Of a stretch of DNA of 64,000 nucleotides, positions 17,062 through 26,271 are shown in pieces (the stretch's first letter is position 1; each line of letters opens with the position of its first letter). Where the stretch lies: positions 62,001 to 126,000 of the forward strand of contig NZ_JACRSE010000001.1 of the NCBI RefSeq assembly GCF_014281055.1, in the 5' to 3' direction. The notes beneath the pieces were generated by a model. That model saw only the letters and a list, made by a program, of their open reading frames with translations. It did not search any database and was not told the DNA's origin. This DNA is from Fluviispira vulneris (lineage in GTDB: Bacteria; Bdellovibrionota_B; Oligoflexia; Silvanigrellales; Silvanigrellaceae). The position numbers and the translations under genes were made by a program.

Positions 17062-18654
17062 ATGCGAACTCAATTTGTTTTGGTATCTATAATATTGATT
17101 TTATTAAATATTATATCAATATTTGTATTTCCTTGGTTTTTGTATTCACTGATTCTCATTATTCCGCTCATCGTGATGGGAATTATCGATATGATTCAAC
17201 CATCGCAGACATTGAGAAGAAATTTTCCAGTTTTGGCGCGTGCTCGTTATATGCTAGAAGAAATACGACCAGAAATGCAGCAGTATTTTATAGAATCGGA
17301 CACCGAAGGGATGCCTTTCAATCGGGAACAACGCTCTGTTGTCTATCAACGTGCAAAAGGAGCCCGTGACACTGTGCCATTTGGCACGAAAAAAAATGTA
17401 TATCAGGTAGGGTATGAATGGGTAAATCATTCTTTAAGTCCGACTAAAGTTGAGTTTGATAAACTCAGAGTTCTCATCGGTGGTAAGGATTGTTTACAAC
17501 CTTATAATGCAAGTTTGTTAAATATTTCTGCAATGAGCTATGGGTCTCTTAGTCGCAATGCCATATTGGCATTAAATGCGGGGGCAAAAGCGGGAAAGTT
17601 TGCTCACAATACGGGCGAAGGGGGCTTAACGCCACATCATTTAGAAAATGGTGGGGATATTATCTGGCAAATTGGCACAGGGTATTTTGGCTGTCGAAAT
17701 TTGGATGGGACATTTAACGATCTCGAGTTTATAAAAAAAGCTGCGCACACTCCACAAGTCAAAATGATAGAAATCAAATTGTCCCAAGGTGCTAAACCAG
17801 GACATGGCGGTATTCTTCCAGCACAAAAAGTAACAAAAGAAGTTGCTGAAATTCGCGGTGTACCAATGGGTAAAGATGTTTTATCACCCCCTGCGCATAC
17901 GGCATTTAAAACTCCATCAGAGCTTTGTTACTTTATTGCAAATTTAAGAAGAATGTCTGGTGGAAAACCAGTGGGCATTAAACTTTGTCTTGGAAATAAA
18001 TGGGAATTTATTGCAATCTGTAAGGCTATGCTTCTGACTGGCATGATGCCTGATTATATTTCAATCGACGGAGCGGAAGGAGGAACAGGTGCTGCCCCAC
18101 TCGAATTTACAAATACAGTTGGCACTCCTGGTATAGATGCCTTGATGTTCGTGCATAACTCGCTTGTCGGATTTGGGATAAGAAATAAAATAAAAGTATT
18201 ATCCTCTGGTAAAGTAACAACTGCTTTTGAAATGATTAAATTGATTTCGCTTGGTGCAGATGCTGTTTATTCTGCAAGAGGAATGATGCTTGCTCTTGGT
18301 TGTATACAAGCCCTTAAGTGCAACTCAAATCATTGTCCAACGGGTGTGGCTACTCAGAATAAATCTCTTATGGTTGGCCTAGATGTGACAGATAAGAAAA
18401 AAAGAGTTGCAAATTTTCATCACGAAACTATGAAAAGCTTGTTAGAAATTATTGAAGCAATGGGTCTTGATGGTCCACAAGACTTAAGACCTTGGCATGT
18501 CATGCGGAGAGTCAGTGAAACAGATTCAAAAAATTATGCAGAAATCTTTGAATATATATTAGAGGGGTCGTTGCTTGGCAATGATTTACCTGCTTCTTTT
18601 GAATCTGCTGTTAAATTAGCCTCACCTGATAGTTTTAGGCCAATATTTGTTTGA
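17062..18654 (+). CDS. FMN-binding glutamate-synthase-like protein
   Basis: 530 residues containing only the FMN/3Fe-4S synthase core of glutamate synthase, without the glutaminase domain. Two membrane segments at residues 5-45 anchor it. The core shows SYGSLSRNA, GHGGILPAQKV, SIDGAEGGTGAAP and an iron-sulfur triplet Cys414-x5-Cys420-x4-Cys425 followed by PTGVATQ. This stand-alone membrane-anchored form is known in many bacteria; its electron donor and true reaction are not settled. GAGGA precedes the ATG. No glutamine-handling partner lies nearby. Confidence 0.88.
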   Translation: MRTQFVLVSIILILLNIISIFVFPWFLYSLILIIPLIVMGIIDMIQPSQTLRRNFPVLARARYMLEEIRPEMQQYFIESDTEGMPFNREQRSVVYQRAKGARDTVPFGTKKNVYQVGYEWVNHSLSPTKVEFDKLRVLIGGKDCLQPYNASLLNISAMSYGSLSRNAILALNAGAKAGKFAHNTGEGGLTPHHLENGGDIIWQIGTGYFGCRNLDGTFNDLEFIKKAAHTPQVKMIEIKLSQGAKPGHGGILPAQKVTKEVAEIRGVPMGKDVLSPPAHTAFKTPSELCYFIANLRRMSGGKPVGIKLCLGNKWEFIAICKAMLLTGMMPDYISIDGAEGGTGAAPLEFTNTVGTPGIDALMFVHNSLVGFGIRNKIKVLSSGKVTTAFEMIKLISLGADAVYSARGMMLALGCIQALKCNSNHCPTGVATQNKSLMVGLDVTDKKKRVANFHHETMKSLLEIIEAMGLDGPQDLRPWHVMRRVSETDSKNYAEIFEYILEGSLLGNDLPASFESAVKLASPDSFRPIFV

Positions 18655-18819
18655 TATTAAAATATAATTTAAATTTAAAAAAAAATATTATAATATTTTT
18701 CAATTTTGAAGAAATATATACATATAATAAAAAAATAATTGGGAAGCAATTGAATTTATATTAAATGAGGTTTATGCTTCATTGGGTTGATTTAAAACAA
18801 TTTGAAAGGAGTGTTACTT

Positions 18820-19701
18820 ATGGTTTTCCGAAAGCAATTGTTTGGGATTCTTACATTCGTATGTTCATTTTTTTCTCTTATTGCTTCTGCAGCAGGATTA
18901 AAAGTTGAAATATATAATCCAGGTACAAAAAGTATTTTTCCTATTTCATCAGAAATTATTATAGGTAATAAGGAAGTTGTATTAATTGACGCTCAATTTC
19001 AAAAAAATGATGCTGAAGCATTGGTTAAAAAGATAAAAGCCACAGGGAAAAAACTTACAACTGTATTTATAACTCATAAAGATCCAGATTTTTATTTTGG
19101 TCTTGATACAATAAAAAAGGCATTTCCAGATGTAAAGATTTTAGCAACAAAATATACTGTTGATGATATTAAGGCATCGATGGATGGTAAATTGAAATAT
19201 TGGTCTCCAATTTTAAAAGGAAATGCGCCAACTAAAGTCATCCTTCCAGAAGTTTTAGATGGAAATTCCTTTACGCTTGAAGGAGAAAAAATTGAAGTTA
19301 TTGGATTGGATAGTTCTGCACCTGGGGACACATTTTTATGGATACCATCTATAAAAACCGTAATGGGTGGAGTGATTGTATATGGTAAAATGCATTTATG
19401 GGTTGCAGATAATCAATCCGAAGAGTCACGTAAGCATTGGTTTGAAGCAATGGATGCTATGGAAAATTTAAAACCTACCAAAGTGATACCTGGCCATTTC
19501 CTCCCATCGACACCTTTGACAGTTGAATCGATTAAATTTACTCGTGAATATTTAAAAAAGTTTGAAGAAGAAGCGAAAAAAGCAAAAAATTCGAAAGAAC
19601 TCATTAATAGTATGAAGAAACTTTATCCAAAAATCGGTGGAAATACGGAACTTGAAATGAGTGCAAAAGTGATTAAAGGCGAAATGAAATGGCCTATGTG
19701 A
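18820..19701 (+). CDS. Secreted metallo-beta-lactamase-fold protein with altered metal site
   Basis: 293 residues; the ATG at 18820 has AAAGGAG 7 nt upstream, while an in-frame TTG at 18802 lies before that site. Residues 1-25 are a signal peptide ending IASAAG. The MBL fold is clear (GNKEVVLIDAQF, then THKDPDFYFGL, and VIPGHF), but the HxHxDH site reads His86-Lys-Asp88-Pro-Asp90-Phe91, so two of the four ligand positions are changed. Only one other His ligand (PGH) is obvious. It may bind a single metal or none. The substrate is unknown; lactones or esters are usual for relatives. Confidence 0.8.
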   Translation: MVFRKQLFGILTFVCSFFSLIASAAGLKVEIYNPGTKSIFPISSEIIIGNKEVVLIDAQFQKNDAEALVKKIKATGKKLTTVFITHKDPDFYFGLDTIKKAFPDVKILATKYTVDDIKASMDGKLKYWSPILKGNAPTKVILPEVLDGNSFTLEGEKIEVIGLDSSAPGDTFLWIPSIKTVMGGVIVYGKMHLWVADNQSEESRKHWFEAMDAMENLKPTKVIPGHFLPSTPLTVESIKFTREYLKKFEEEAKKAKNSKELINSMKKLYPKIGGNTELEMSAKVIKGEMKWPM

Positions 19702-19731
19702 AATTCTCACCTACGTAGGCTTTTATTTTTG
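19692..19731 (+). terminator. Terminator after MBL-fold gene
   Basis: Imperfect hairpin starting in the stop codon region (GCCTATGTGA pairs in part with TCACCTACGTAGGC), followed by TTTTATTTTT. Confidence 0.6.
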
Positions 19732-19873
19732 TTTTAATGAAAAGTATTTTAGAAATACAATCGCAAAAACTTGAGTTATTTTTAAACAATATAAAAAAAT
19801 ATAAAAATACATTCTCATTTAACTCCATATACGCTATTGTCAAATTCCATTTTATTAAAGGAGAAGTTCGTTA

Positions 19874-21475
19874 ATGGAATTAAAGCGTGGAATTTCTACA
19901 TGGGGCATCCTATTTGCTTCTGTCAGTGCAACAATTGGCTCCGGTTGGTTGTTTGGTTCTCTTTACACTGCCAAAATGGCTGGACCTGCGGCTATTATTG
20001 CCTGGTTTATTGGTGCCGTCGCAATCATCATAGTAGCAATGTGTTTTGCAGAATTATCAACGATGTTTCCTGTATCGGGAGGGCTCAGTGCCTTCCCTCT
20101 TTTTACCCATGGTACCACAATTTCTTTTATTTTGGGTTGGGTTTCTTGGCTTGCGTTTATTGTTATTGTTCCAATAGAAGTGCTTGCTGTAATTCAATAT
20201 GCTGCCACCTTTATTCCATCTCTTATGCAAAAAGTTGGTGATTCCGATCAGCTCACTCCTTCGGGTTATATTGTAGCTTTTTTTCTAACGGGAATTTTAT
20301 TATTAATTAATATAACAAGTGCACGCATAATGTCAAAAACGAGTTTTTATATTACGATTTGGAAATTGTTAGTTCCATGTCTATTAATTATACTTTTCCT
20401 ATATAAATCACACCATTTTGAAAATTTAACTTCTCATGGTTTCGCTCCAAATGGCATGCAAGGATTATTTGCCTCTTTATCTGTGGGCGGAATTATTCTT
20501 GCTTATAATGGTTTTCAACCTGGAGTTGCCCTTGCAGGTGAAACAAAAAATCCACAACGCAGCATACCTATCGCAATTGTCGGCTCAATGGTTATCTGTA
20601 TGTTTATTTATTGTTTTCTCCAATTCGCTTTTATTTTAGCAGTTCCGCCAGAAAATCTGGAAAACGGATGGAGTGCCTTGACTTTTGCTGGTCAAGAAGG
20701 TCCTTTTGCTGGGCTGGCAATTATCATAGGCTTAGCTTGGTTTGGTGTCATACTCTATTCTGACGCTCTTATTTCGCCATTTGGCAGTGGTGTTATTTTT
20801 ATGGCTGCTTCTGCTCGTGCTTCTTACAGTATGAGTAAAAGTAAGTTGATGCCCCATTTTTTTCAATTATTGTCAAAAAATGCTGTTCCGATTCCAGGAT
20901 TGTTTGTTACTTTTATTCTTTCCCTTGTTATATTTGTTTGTTTTGATAATTGGCAAGAAATGGCCTCATTTTATGCAGCGGCAATTTGCCTTTGCAATGC
21001 AGTCATACCTGTTACTTTATTTGTTATGCGCAATGATTTTCCAAATTTACCAAGACCCTTTAAGATATTTTCTTATAAGATTTTCTCAATGATTGCTTTT
21101 TATATAAGTAATATGCTGTTTTATTGGTGTGGTTGGCACATTATATGGAAGCTCGATATAGTTATTATCATAGGGATCGCTATGTTGGCTGCCATGAATA
21201 ATTTTAATAAAAGCCAACTGTCGATAGATCTAAAAGCTTCTATCTGGCTTGCCTTTTATTTAGTTTCTTTTAACATTGTTTCCTGCCTTGGTTCTTACGG
21301 CAACGGTGCTCTTAATATTATTACAAACGGTAATGATTTTGTTTGTATTGCAATTATCAGTTCAATTTCTGTAATCCTTGCTAGTAAGTTTAAACTCGCA
21401 AAAAGAAAAGCTGAAAAACTTATTCATGAAACGCTTGAATCAATTGAAAATGAAAAAACGAAATTTAGCACTTAA
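19874..21475 (+). CDS. APC-family amino acid permease
   Basis: 533 residues with about 13 hydrophobic segments. The N-terminal SATIGSGWLFG loop is the substrate-binding helix-1 break of the amino acid-polyamine-organocation family, and FNGFQPGVALAGETKNPQRSIP-type sequence in segment 6 supports this. It imports or exchanges an unidentified amino acid in the inner membrane. AAAGGAG lies 9 nt before the ATG. Monocistronic, with its own terminator. Confidence 0.9.
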   Translation: MELKRGISTWGILFASVSATIGSGWLFGSLYTAKMAGPAAIIAWFIGAVAIIIVAMCFAELSTMFPVSGGLSAFPLFTHGTTISFILGWVSWLAFIVIVPIEVLAVIQYAATFIPSLMQKVGDSDQLTPSGYIVAFFLTGILLLINITSARIMSKTSFYITIWKLLVPCLLIILFLYKSHHFENLTSHGFAPNGMQGLFASLSVGGIILAYNGFQPGVALAGETKNPQRSIPIAIVGSMVICMFIYCFLQFAFILAVPPENLENGWSALTFAGQEGPFAGLAIIIGLAWFGVILYSDALISPFGSGVIFMAASARASYSMSKSKLMPHFFQLLSKNAVPIPGLFVTFILSLVIFVCFDNWQEMASFYAAAICLCNAVIPVTLFVMRNDFPNLPRPFKIFSYKIFSMIAFYISNMLFYWCGWHIIWKLDIVIIIGIAMLAAMNNFNKSQLSIDLKASIWLAFYLVSFNIVSCLGSYGNGALNIITNGNDFVCIAIISSISVILASKFKLAKRKAEKLIHETLESIENEKTKFST

Positions 21476-21496
21476 ATCATCTTTAAGTGCTTTTAT
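21467..21496 (+). terminator. Terminator of APC permease gene
   Basis: 10-bp perfect stem AGCACTTAAA/TTTAAGTGCT with TCATC loop and TTTAT tail; the stop codon lies inside the left arm. Confidence 0.85.
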
Positions 21497-21616
21497 ATAA
21501 ACACGGAATTATTTTCAGTCTTCGCCAAATTCATTGCAAATTCTCTATATGACAAACTTTAAAATCAACTTAGAACATTCTTTAATTTCATAAACTGGAA
21601 GTTTTAAAGGTGGAAA

Positions 21617-23473
21617 ATGTTGAGGATAGCTCTTGCCACATTTCTGAGTTTACTCTTGTGTGCTTGTACTCTTGAACGAAAAGGTTTGATAACGATTACC
21701 GTGGTGAACAGCGATCAAAAAAAATTACCTCATACTGGACTGACCTTGTATGAAATTTCGGCAGATCCTAAAAAAGAGCGAAAATTGATTCAAACGGCTA
21801 CCGACTCCTCTGGAAAGGTGACTTGGGAGTTAAATTATTCCAAGATAAAAGAAGTCAAAATTGTTGCAAAAAATGAAAACTTAGAGACACTTTATTTACC
21901 AGAATTGAAATATTTAAAATCTCCTTCATGGTGGCAAGAACAAGATATTGAGATATTAATTACCCTTAAAAAAATTGCATTTAAAGAAAATTTAACACTT
22001 TTAACAAAAGCAAGGAACGAAAAAACTCTTCAGCCGAAGGAAACATTGCTTGATTTTCCTGATGATCCAATTAGTCAAAGTATTGCTATTTCGCAAATTG
22101 AAAATAATTTATCCCCTGAGATTATAAAACCTATTCCTTTTAATTCAATTTTAAACACCAATATTTATAAACAAATGATCTTTGAACCAAAAGATACAGA
22201 AATTAAAACGAACGAAAAAGTAACCATAACCGAAAATAAAAATGTCTTATTTGATGATTCAATGAGTGTTGAAGTGTATGCAGATGGAAAACCATTAGAA
22301 AATGTACAAATTTATTTAGGAAGAAATGCCACACAGAATGTTTCTTTTGTTGGTTCGACAGATATGAAGGGAAATATTGTGATCCCAATGCCAAAAAATA
22401 GAAGAGGAGATATGCTTTATTTAAAGCGAAATTCATACTTAACTGTGGCAAAACCAATATCTTCTGGTAGTGGGCGACAGAAATTAAGAGTCGATATGCT
22501 TCCAGGAAAGAGCACTGAGTTTTTATTAAATAATTATGCCTATGGTTTTGGGCGTGGCATGGAAAAGACAGAATTGCATTTCAATTCATTGAAAGTGGAT
22601 CAATCCACCATGTTAGGTTTTGTTACTATGGCAAAGCCTTTTGAAGATAAATCGAATATTTCAATCGTGCAAAAAAATGCGATTCCAGAAAAACTTGAGG
22701 CTTCCTTTTTAAAAAAGAATTTGGATTTTTATAGTCTCGTCAATCAAATTCCTGTCATCTTTGTATCTTCTTTAACACCATACAAGCCATCCGTTGGATT
22801 GATAGAACCGCCTTTGCTTGGCTCATTACAAACAAACATGTTATGGAGAAGAGTCAGACGGGAATTTTTTTCTCGATTTATGAATGAATTTTATATGCGC
22901 GGAATTATTGCTGATGACGTGCAAAAAATGGCAAACTCTTTGGATTTATCGCCTCTTGAAATGGCAAAAGCAGGCTGGAAGCAAGCCCCCTTTGCATCTG
23001 ATCTCGATATGATTATGTCAATACAATTTAAAGATGAGAACAATAAGTTCACAGATATTGAAGGCAAAGTGTATGATAAATCGGGCAGACTCATATCAGA
23101 GCGTATTGTGCCTATAAATGAAAGTGATGGAGAAAAATCTGCGGCAAAATTATTTTCTTTTTTAAGTGCTGATCTCCCTATTGAAGGGGCAATCATAAAA
23201 AAAGCAAAAACAGAAGTAACAATTAATTTAGGAAAAAATTATAATATTTCTGTTGGTGATCAATTCGTGGCATATATAGGAAAATCTACTTTTTCCCAAC
23301 CAGATAAGCCCGTTGCACTTATAAGAGTGAAAAGTGTAAATGAGAAAGATAGTCTTGCTGAAATCATAACAGGGCTTGATAAAATCGATAAAATAGATGT
23401 AATCCGTATAACGCGTTATCCTGAAAAATGGATTCAAACAGAGTTGTCTAAACAAATAGCAAATACACAATAA
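21617..23473 (+). CDS. Large lipoprotein with carboxypeptidase-regulatory-like repeats
   Basis: 618 residues. The signal ends in lipobox LLCAC, so Cys17 is lipidated. Two beta-rich modules, at about residues 20-120 and 210-290, have the pattern of transthyretin/CarboxypepD-regulatory folds. The C-terminal ~90 residues (INLGKNYNISVGDQFVAYIG ... VIRITRYP) look like a small beta-barrel comparable to the end of the protein at 10478. It is probably a periplasmic or outer-membrane assembly or sensing protein. It stands 19 nt before the aminopeptidase-like lipoprotein gene, so the two are likely co-expressed. Family not recognised. Confidence 0.8.
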   Translation: MLRIALATFLSLLLCACTLERKGLITITVVNSDQKKLPHTGLTLYEISADPKKERKLIQTATDSSGKVTWELNYSKIKEVKIVAKNENLETLYLPELKYLKSPSWWQEQDIEILITLKKIAFKENLTLLTKARNEKTLQPKETLLDFPDDPISQSIAISQIENNLSPEIIKPIPFNSILNTNIYKQMIFEPKDTEIKTNEKVTITENKNVLFDDSMSVEVYADGKPLENVQIYLGRNATQNVSFVGSTDMKGNIVIPMPKNRRGDMLYLKRNSYLTVAKPISSGSGRQKLRVDMLPGKSTEFLLNNYAYGFGRGMEKTELHFNSLKVDQSTMLGFVTMAKPFEDKSNISIVQKNAIPEKLEASFLKKNLDFYSLVNQIPVIFVSSLTPYKPSVGLIEPPLLGSLQTNMLWRRVRREFFSRFMNEFYMRGIIADDVQKMANSLDLSPLEMAKAGWKQAPFASDLDMIMSIQFKDENNKFTDIEGKVYDKSGRLISERIVPINESDGEKSAAKLFSFLSADLPIEGAIIKKAKTEVTINLGKNYNISVGDQFVAYIGKSTFSQPDKPVALIRVKSVNEKDSLAEIITGLDKIDKIDVIRITRYPEKWIQTELSKQIANTQ

Positions 23474-23492
23474 TTATTATAAGGGATTTAAA

Positions 23493-24584
23493 TTGAAATT
23501 TGGATTTATAATAGCAACATCTTTTTTATTCAGTGGTTGTTATTCAATTAGTCAAGGGTATGGTCAAGTTAAACTCCTCATGAAACAAGAGCCTATTAAA
23601 GATGTGATAAAAGAAAATAAAGAAACAGAAGCACGACTCAAAAAACTTAAAATTGTTCAACCAATTTTAGATTTTGTGCAAACAGAAATTGGTCTGACAC
23701 CTGGCCGCAGTTATCAAAAATACATTGCATTGGATAAACCCTACGTTTCTTGGATCGTACAAGCTGCACAAAAGCGTTCTCTCGAATTAAAAACATGGTG
23801 GTTTCCTTTTGTTGGATCTCAACCTTATTTAGGATATTTTGAGAAAGAAAATGCATTGGCAATGCAAAAATCTTTAATAGATGAAGGTTATGACACTGTT
23901 TCGGGAGGTGTCTCTGCATTTTCACTTTTAGGGTACTATCCAGATCCTTTGTATTCATCTATAATAGATAACGCAACAATGCCGCAATTTATAGAAACAA
24001 TTATTCATGAGTCATTGCATAGGACTATTTATATCCCTAATTATTATGCTTTTAATGAAAATTTAGCTGACTTCATTGCCAAAAAAGCTACGGTAATTTT
24101 TTTAAAGAAGAATCAGAATATTGGTGAAAATCCTGTCGTATATGAACAAGAATATATAAAGAATCAAAAAGTGCAAAAAAAATTTCAAACATTTTTAAAC
24201 AAAACAAAGAAAGATTTAGATATATTTTATCAAGAAATAGCTAAAAATCCAGAATTTGCAGATGAAGAAAAGTTTTTACTTAAACGAGAAATTGAATTTA
24301 AAAGAATAGCAGATGAATACAAAAAATATATGAATGGTTTGGAAATAGGCACTTCTTATGAGTTTTCCTTTCAAGCAGGAAAAATAAACAATGCTCTTAT
24401 TTTGGCTTATTCTGTTTATGAAGCAAAACAAGAGCCGTTTGAAATTGCCTTAAAAAATGCTGATGGCAATCTTAAGCAATTGGTGAAAAATCTTGAACTT
24501 TGCTTTTCGTCTTCTCCACAGGATGAACAAGATCTTTGGCAGAAGGTTGAACAATGTAAGACAGCTTCTTCTTTAAAAGAATAG
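23493..24584 (+). CDS. Aminopeptidase-like zinc metalloprotein (lipoprotein)
   Basis: 363 residues beginning at a TTG with AAGGGA upstream. The signal ends SGCYS, so Cys16 is a lipid anchor; the family signature (YSISQGYGQVKLLMKQEPI) follows. HESLH near residue 175 with downstream NENLADF supplies two His and a Glu for zinc, matching the predicted aminopeptidases of COG4324/PF10023. The C-terminal ~130 residues are helical. Its last 113 nt overlap the tail of the convergent MFS gene. Substrate unknown. Confidence 0.85.
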   Translation: MKFGFIIATSFLFSGCYSISQGYGQVKLLMKQEPIKDVIKENKETEARLKKLKIVQPILDFVQTEIGLTPGRSYQKYIALDKPYVSWIVQAAQKRSLELKTWWFPFVGSQPYLGYFEKENALAMQKSLIDEGYDTVSGGVSAFSLLGYYPDPLYSSIIDNATMPQFIETIIHESLHRTIYIPNYYAFNENLADFIAKKATVIFLKKNQNIGENPVVYEQEYIKNQKVQKKFQTFLNKTKKDLDIFYQEIAKNPEFADEEKFLLKREIEFKRIADEYKKYMNGLEIGTSYEFSFQAGKINNALILAYSVYEAKQEPFEIALKNADGNLKQLVKNLELCFSSSPQDEQDLWQKVEQCKTASSLKE

Positions 24585-25761
24585 TATAAACAAAAGGTAC
24601 AACGGCAGCGAGAAGGACGACACCGACAATAGCAAATCCTGCCGTTTCAGACCACATTTCGCTTAAAGCACCTCCACACGTTGGACCGAGAATCATTCCT
24701 AAAGAATAAACAAGATTAAATATTCCATATGCAATATGGTATAAACCTTTCATTTCAGATTTATCTATTTCATCCGCAAAGGCAGATAGAACTGGGCTCA
24801 TGAAAAATGCAGAAGAAACACCGAGTAAGCTCATTAATATAAAAAAGGATGGTAGACTTTGTGTGGTCGCCATCGACAAGAAAAGCACGCCACAAGAAAA
24901 CATACCAATAACTATCATTTTAAGTTTTCCATATTTATCAGCTAGTTTACCTACAATAGGAGATAATAGTCCAAGGGTTAAGACCTGAACTCCAAATAAA
25001 ATCCCAATTGTCATACTTGAAGCATTAAATTGACGCGAAACATATAGAGCAAGAGTGGGTTCAAGCATAGAAATCATGAATGACTCTAATAAAACGACAG
25101 CACATAAAGCAAAAAGAATATTGTTTTTAGAAATCAGCTTAACAAAATCAAAATTATTATATTTTTTAAGATCGGCAATAACTTCATTATTATCTTTTAA
25201 GAGATAGAACAGTGATAAACTGATTAATGTAAATAAAGAAACACCAAAGAACGGTAAATACAATCCACCGAATTCATATAAAAAGCCTGCAAAAGGTGCC
25301 CCTAAAAGGTGGCCTACTGAAACTCCAACCATAACTGTACCGAGAGCTGTGGATCTCTTTTGAGGATGCACATTTAATGCAACCAAACCTAAGCCTGCAG
25401 TCCAAGTAATAGCTGCTGATGCACCTTGTAAAAATCGTGCTAAAAAAAGCAGTCCGATAGAATTACCAAATGGGAAAAGCAATAAGCTGAAAAATAAGAG
25501 GAATCCGCCAAAAATAAGGGTGGACTTATTACCAATTTTTTGTGTCAGAAAATTAACAAATGGAACGCTTATTAAGAGACCTATTGCATAAATAGAAACA
25601 AATAAACTCGTTAATGTATTAGAGTGATTTAAATATTGGTTTGCATAGATTGGTAAAAGAGGAACAACTATTCCATAACTCATAGCATCCACAAACATGG
25701 CAAACGCAACAGCAATCACAACAAATATTTTATTATTAGTTTGGTTAGTGACTGCGAACAT
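24472..25761 (-). CDS. MFS drug-efflux-like transporter (DHA1/TCR type)
   Basis: 429 residues, twelve membrane segments. SYGIVVPLLPIYA in helix 1 and ARFLQGASAAITWTAGLGLVA in helices 4-5 match DHA1 multidrug and vesicular-amine-type antiporters. A strong GGGGGA site stands 5 nt before the ATG. Its 3' end overlaps the convergent aminopeptidase gene by 113 nt, and the last ~45 residues are a charged tail that exists only within that overlap. Upstream lies a G+C-rich leader with a small frame and competing stems (25862-25967), which suggests regulated expression. Substrate unknown. Confidence 0.88.
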   Translation of the reverse strand: MFAVTNQTNNKIFVVIAVAFAMFVDAMSYGIVVPLLPIYANQYLNHSNTLTSLFVSIYAIGLLISVPFVNFLTQKIGNKSTLIFGGFLLFFSLLLFPFGNSIGLLFLARFLQGASAAITWTAGLGLVALNVHPQKRSTALGTVMVGVSVGHLLGAPFAGFLYEFGGLYLPFFGVSLFTLISLSLFYLLKDNNEVIADLKKYNNFDFVKLISKNNILFALCAVVLLESFMISMLEPTLALYVSRQFNASSMTIGILFGVQVLTLGLLSPIVGKLADKYGKLKMIVIGMFSCGVLFLSMATTQSLPSFFILMSLLGVSSAFFMSPVLSAFADEIDKSEMKGLYHIAYGIFNLVYSLGMILGPTCGGALSEMWSETAGFAIVGVVLLAAVVPFVYTILLKKKLSYIVQPSAKDLVHPVEKTKSKVQDFSPIA

Positions 25762-25861
25762 AGCAGTCCCCCTTTTTATTATTATTCTGATCTTTTATAT
25801 ATATTAATATTTTAAATTTATATTTTTAAAAGATCTTAGTTAAAATTAAATGTTTTTATTA

Positions 25862-25931
25862 ATTTACCTGTCGCAATGAAATAGAGACAGGCTTGAGGTA
25901 TTTAGGCCGGTCCAGGGCTAGCAGGTAAGAG
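25862..25931 (-). promoter_or_regulatory. Candidate attenuator region of the MFS gene
   Basis: Two mutually exclusive stems share one strand. TTACCTG (25864-25870) can pair with CAGGTAA (25922-25928), or CCTGTC (25867-25872) with GACAGG (25886-25891). The far partner lies within the leader frame, so a paused ribosome would decide which stem forms. No T-run follows, so a Rho- or translation-based outcome is more likely than intrinsic termination. Confidence 0.4.
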
Positions 25932-25958
25932 GCTTGTGCCGTTAGAAATAAATTTCAT
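25902..25958 (-). CDS. Candidate 18-residue leader peptide
   Basis: The frame MKFISNGTSLLPASPGPA starts at an ATG with GGAG 5 nt upstream and ends about 140 nt before the MFS start. It lies in a ~60% G+C stretch within DNA of about one third G+C. The Pro-rich end (LPASPGPA) could slow ribosomes. It resembles leader peptides of drug-inducible resistance genes in position only; no sequence family is recognised. Confidence 0.4.
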   Translation of the reverse strand: MKFISNGTSLLPASPGPA

Positions 25959-25986
25959 AAAAACTCCACAAAATCGTGCTCTTATA

Positions 25987-26015
25987 ACTCTATCACAATG
26001 ATTGCACAATGACAA
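25987..26015 (-). promoter_or_regulatory. Candidate promoter and operator for MFS leader
   Basis: On the minus strand TTGTCA and TAGAGT are 17 nt apart, placing a start near 25980, just before the leader-peptide ribosome site. An 8-nt direct repeat (plus-strand cacaatga at 25994-26001 and 26005-26012) lies in the spacer and over the -35 box, a likely repressor site. Confidence 0.4.
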
Positions 26016-26144
26016 GTACAAAAAATAAACCTCTATTTTCATTCATTTAAACCGAAAAAGCAACTGTTAAAAGTCTTAATTTCAGCAACAGCTTAATTCT
26101 TTGAGTCCATCTTGTCTTTTCGTATTTTTTTGGATAATAGTGAG

Positions 26145-26175
26145 TTGTATTAATGACAATTAAGAATGCTAAAAT
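26145..26175 (+). promoter_or_regulatory. Candidate promoter of leucine dehydrogenase operon
   Basis: TTGTAT and an extended -10 box TGCTAAAAT are 19 nt apart, about 95 nt before the gene start. Confidence 0.3.
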
Positions 26176-26271
26176 AAGGTGTGGAAGCTTAAGTGCTTTC
26201 AGAGATTTTATTTCATTAATATCATATACTTAAATGTTGGTTGACTTCCATTTTTCCTAGAGGAGATAAAA

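Noticed and set aside
19837-20241. Plus-strand frame of 134 residues
   Set aside because: Shadow of the APC permease in another frame; Cys/Trp-rich and without a ribosome site.
25862-25950. G+C-rich island as SRP RNA, 6S RNA or a c-di-GMP, SAM, TPP or glycine riboswitch
   Set aside because: The conserved core sequences of these RNAs are absent on either strand; only the leader-peptide reading remains plausible.
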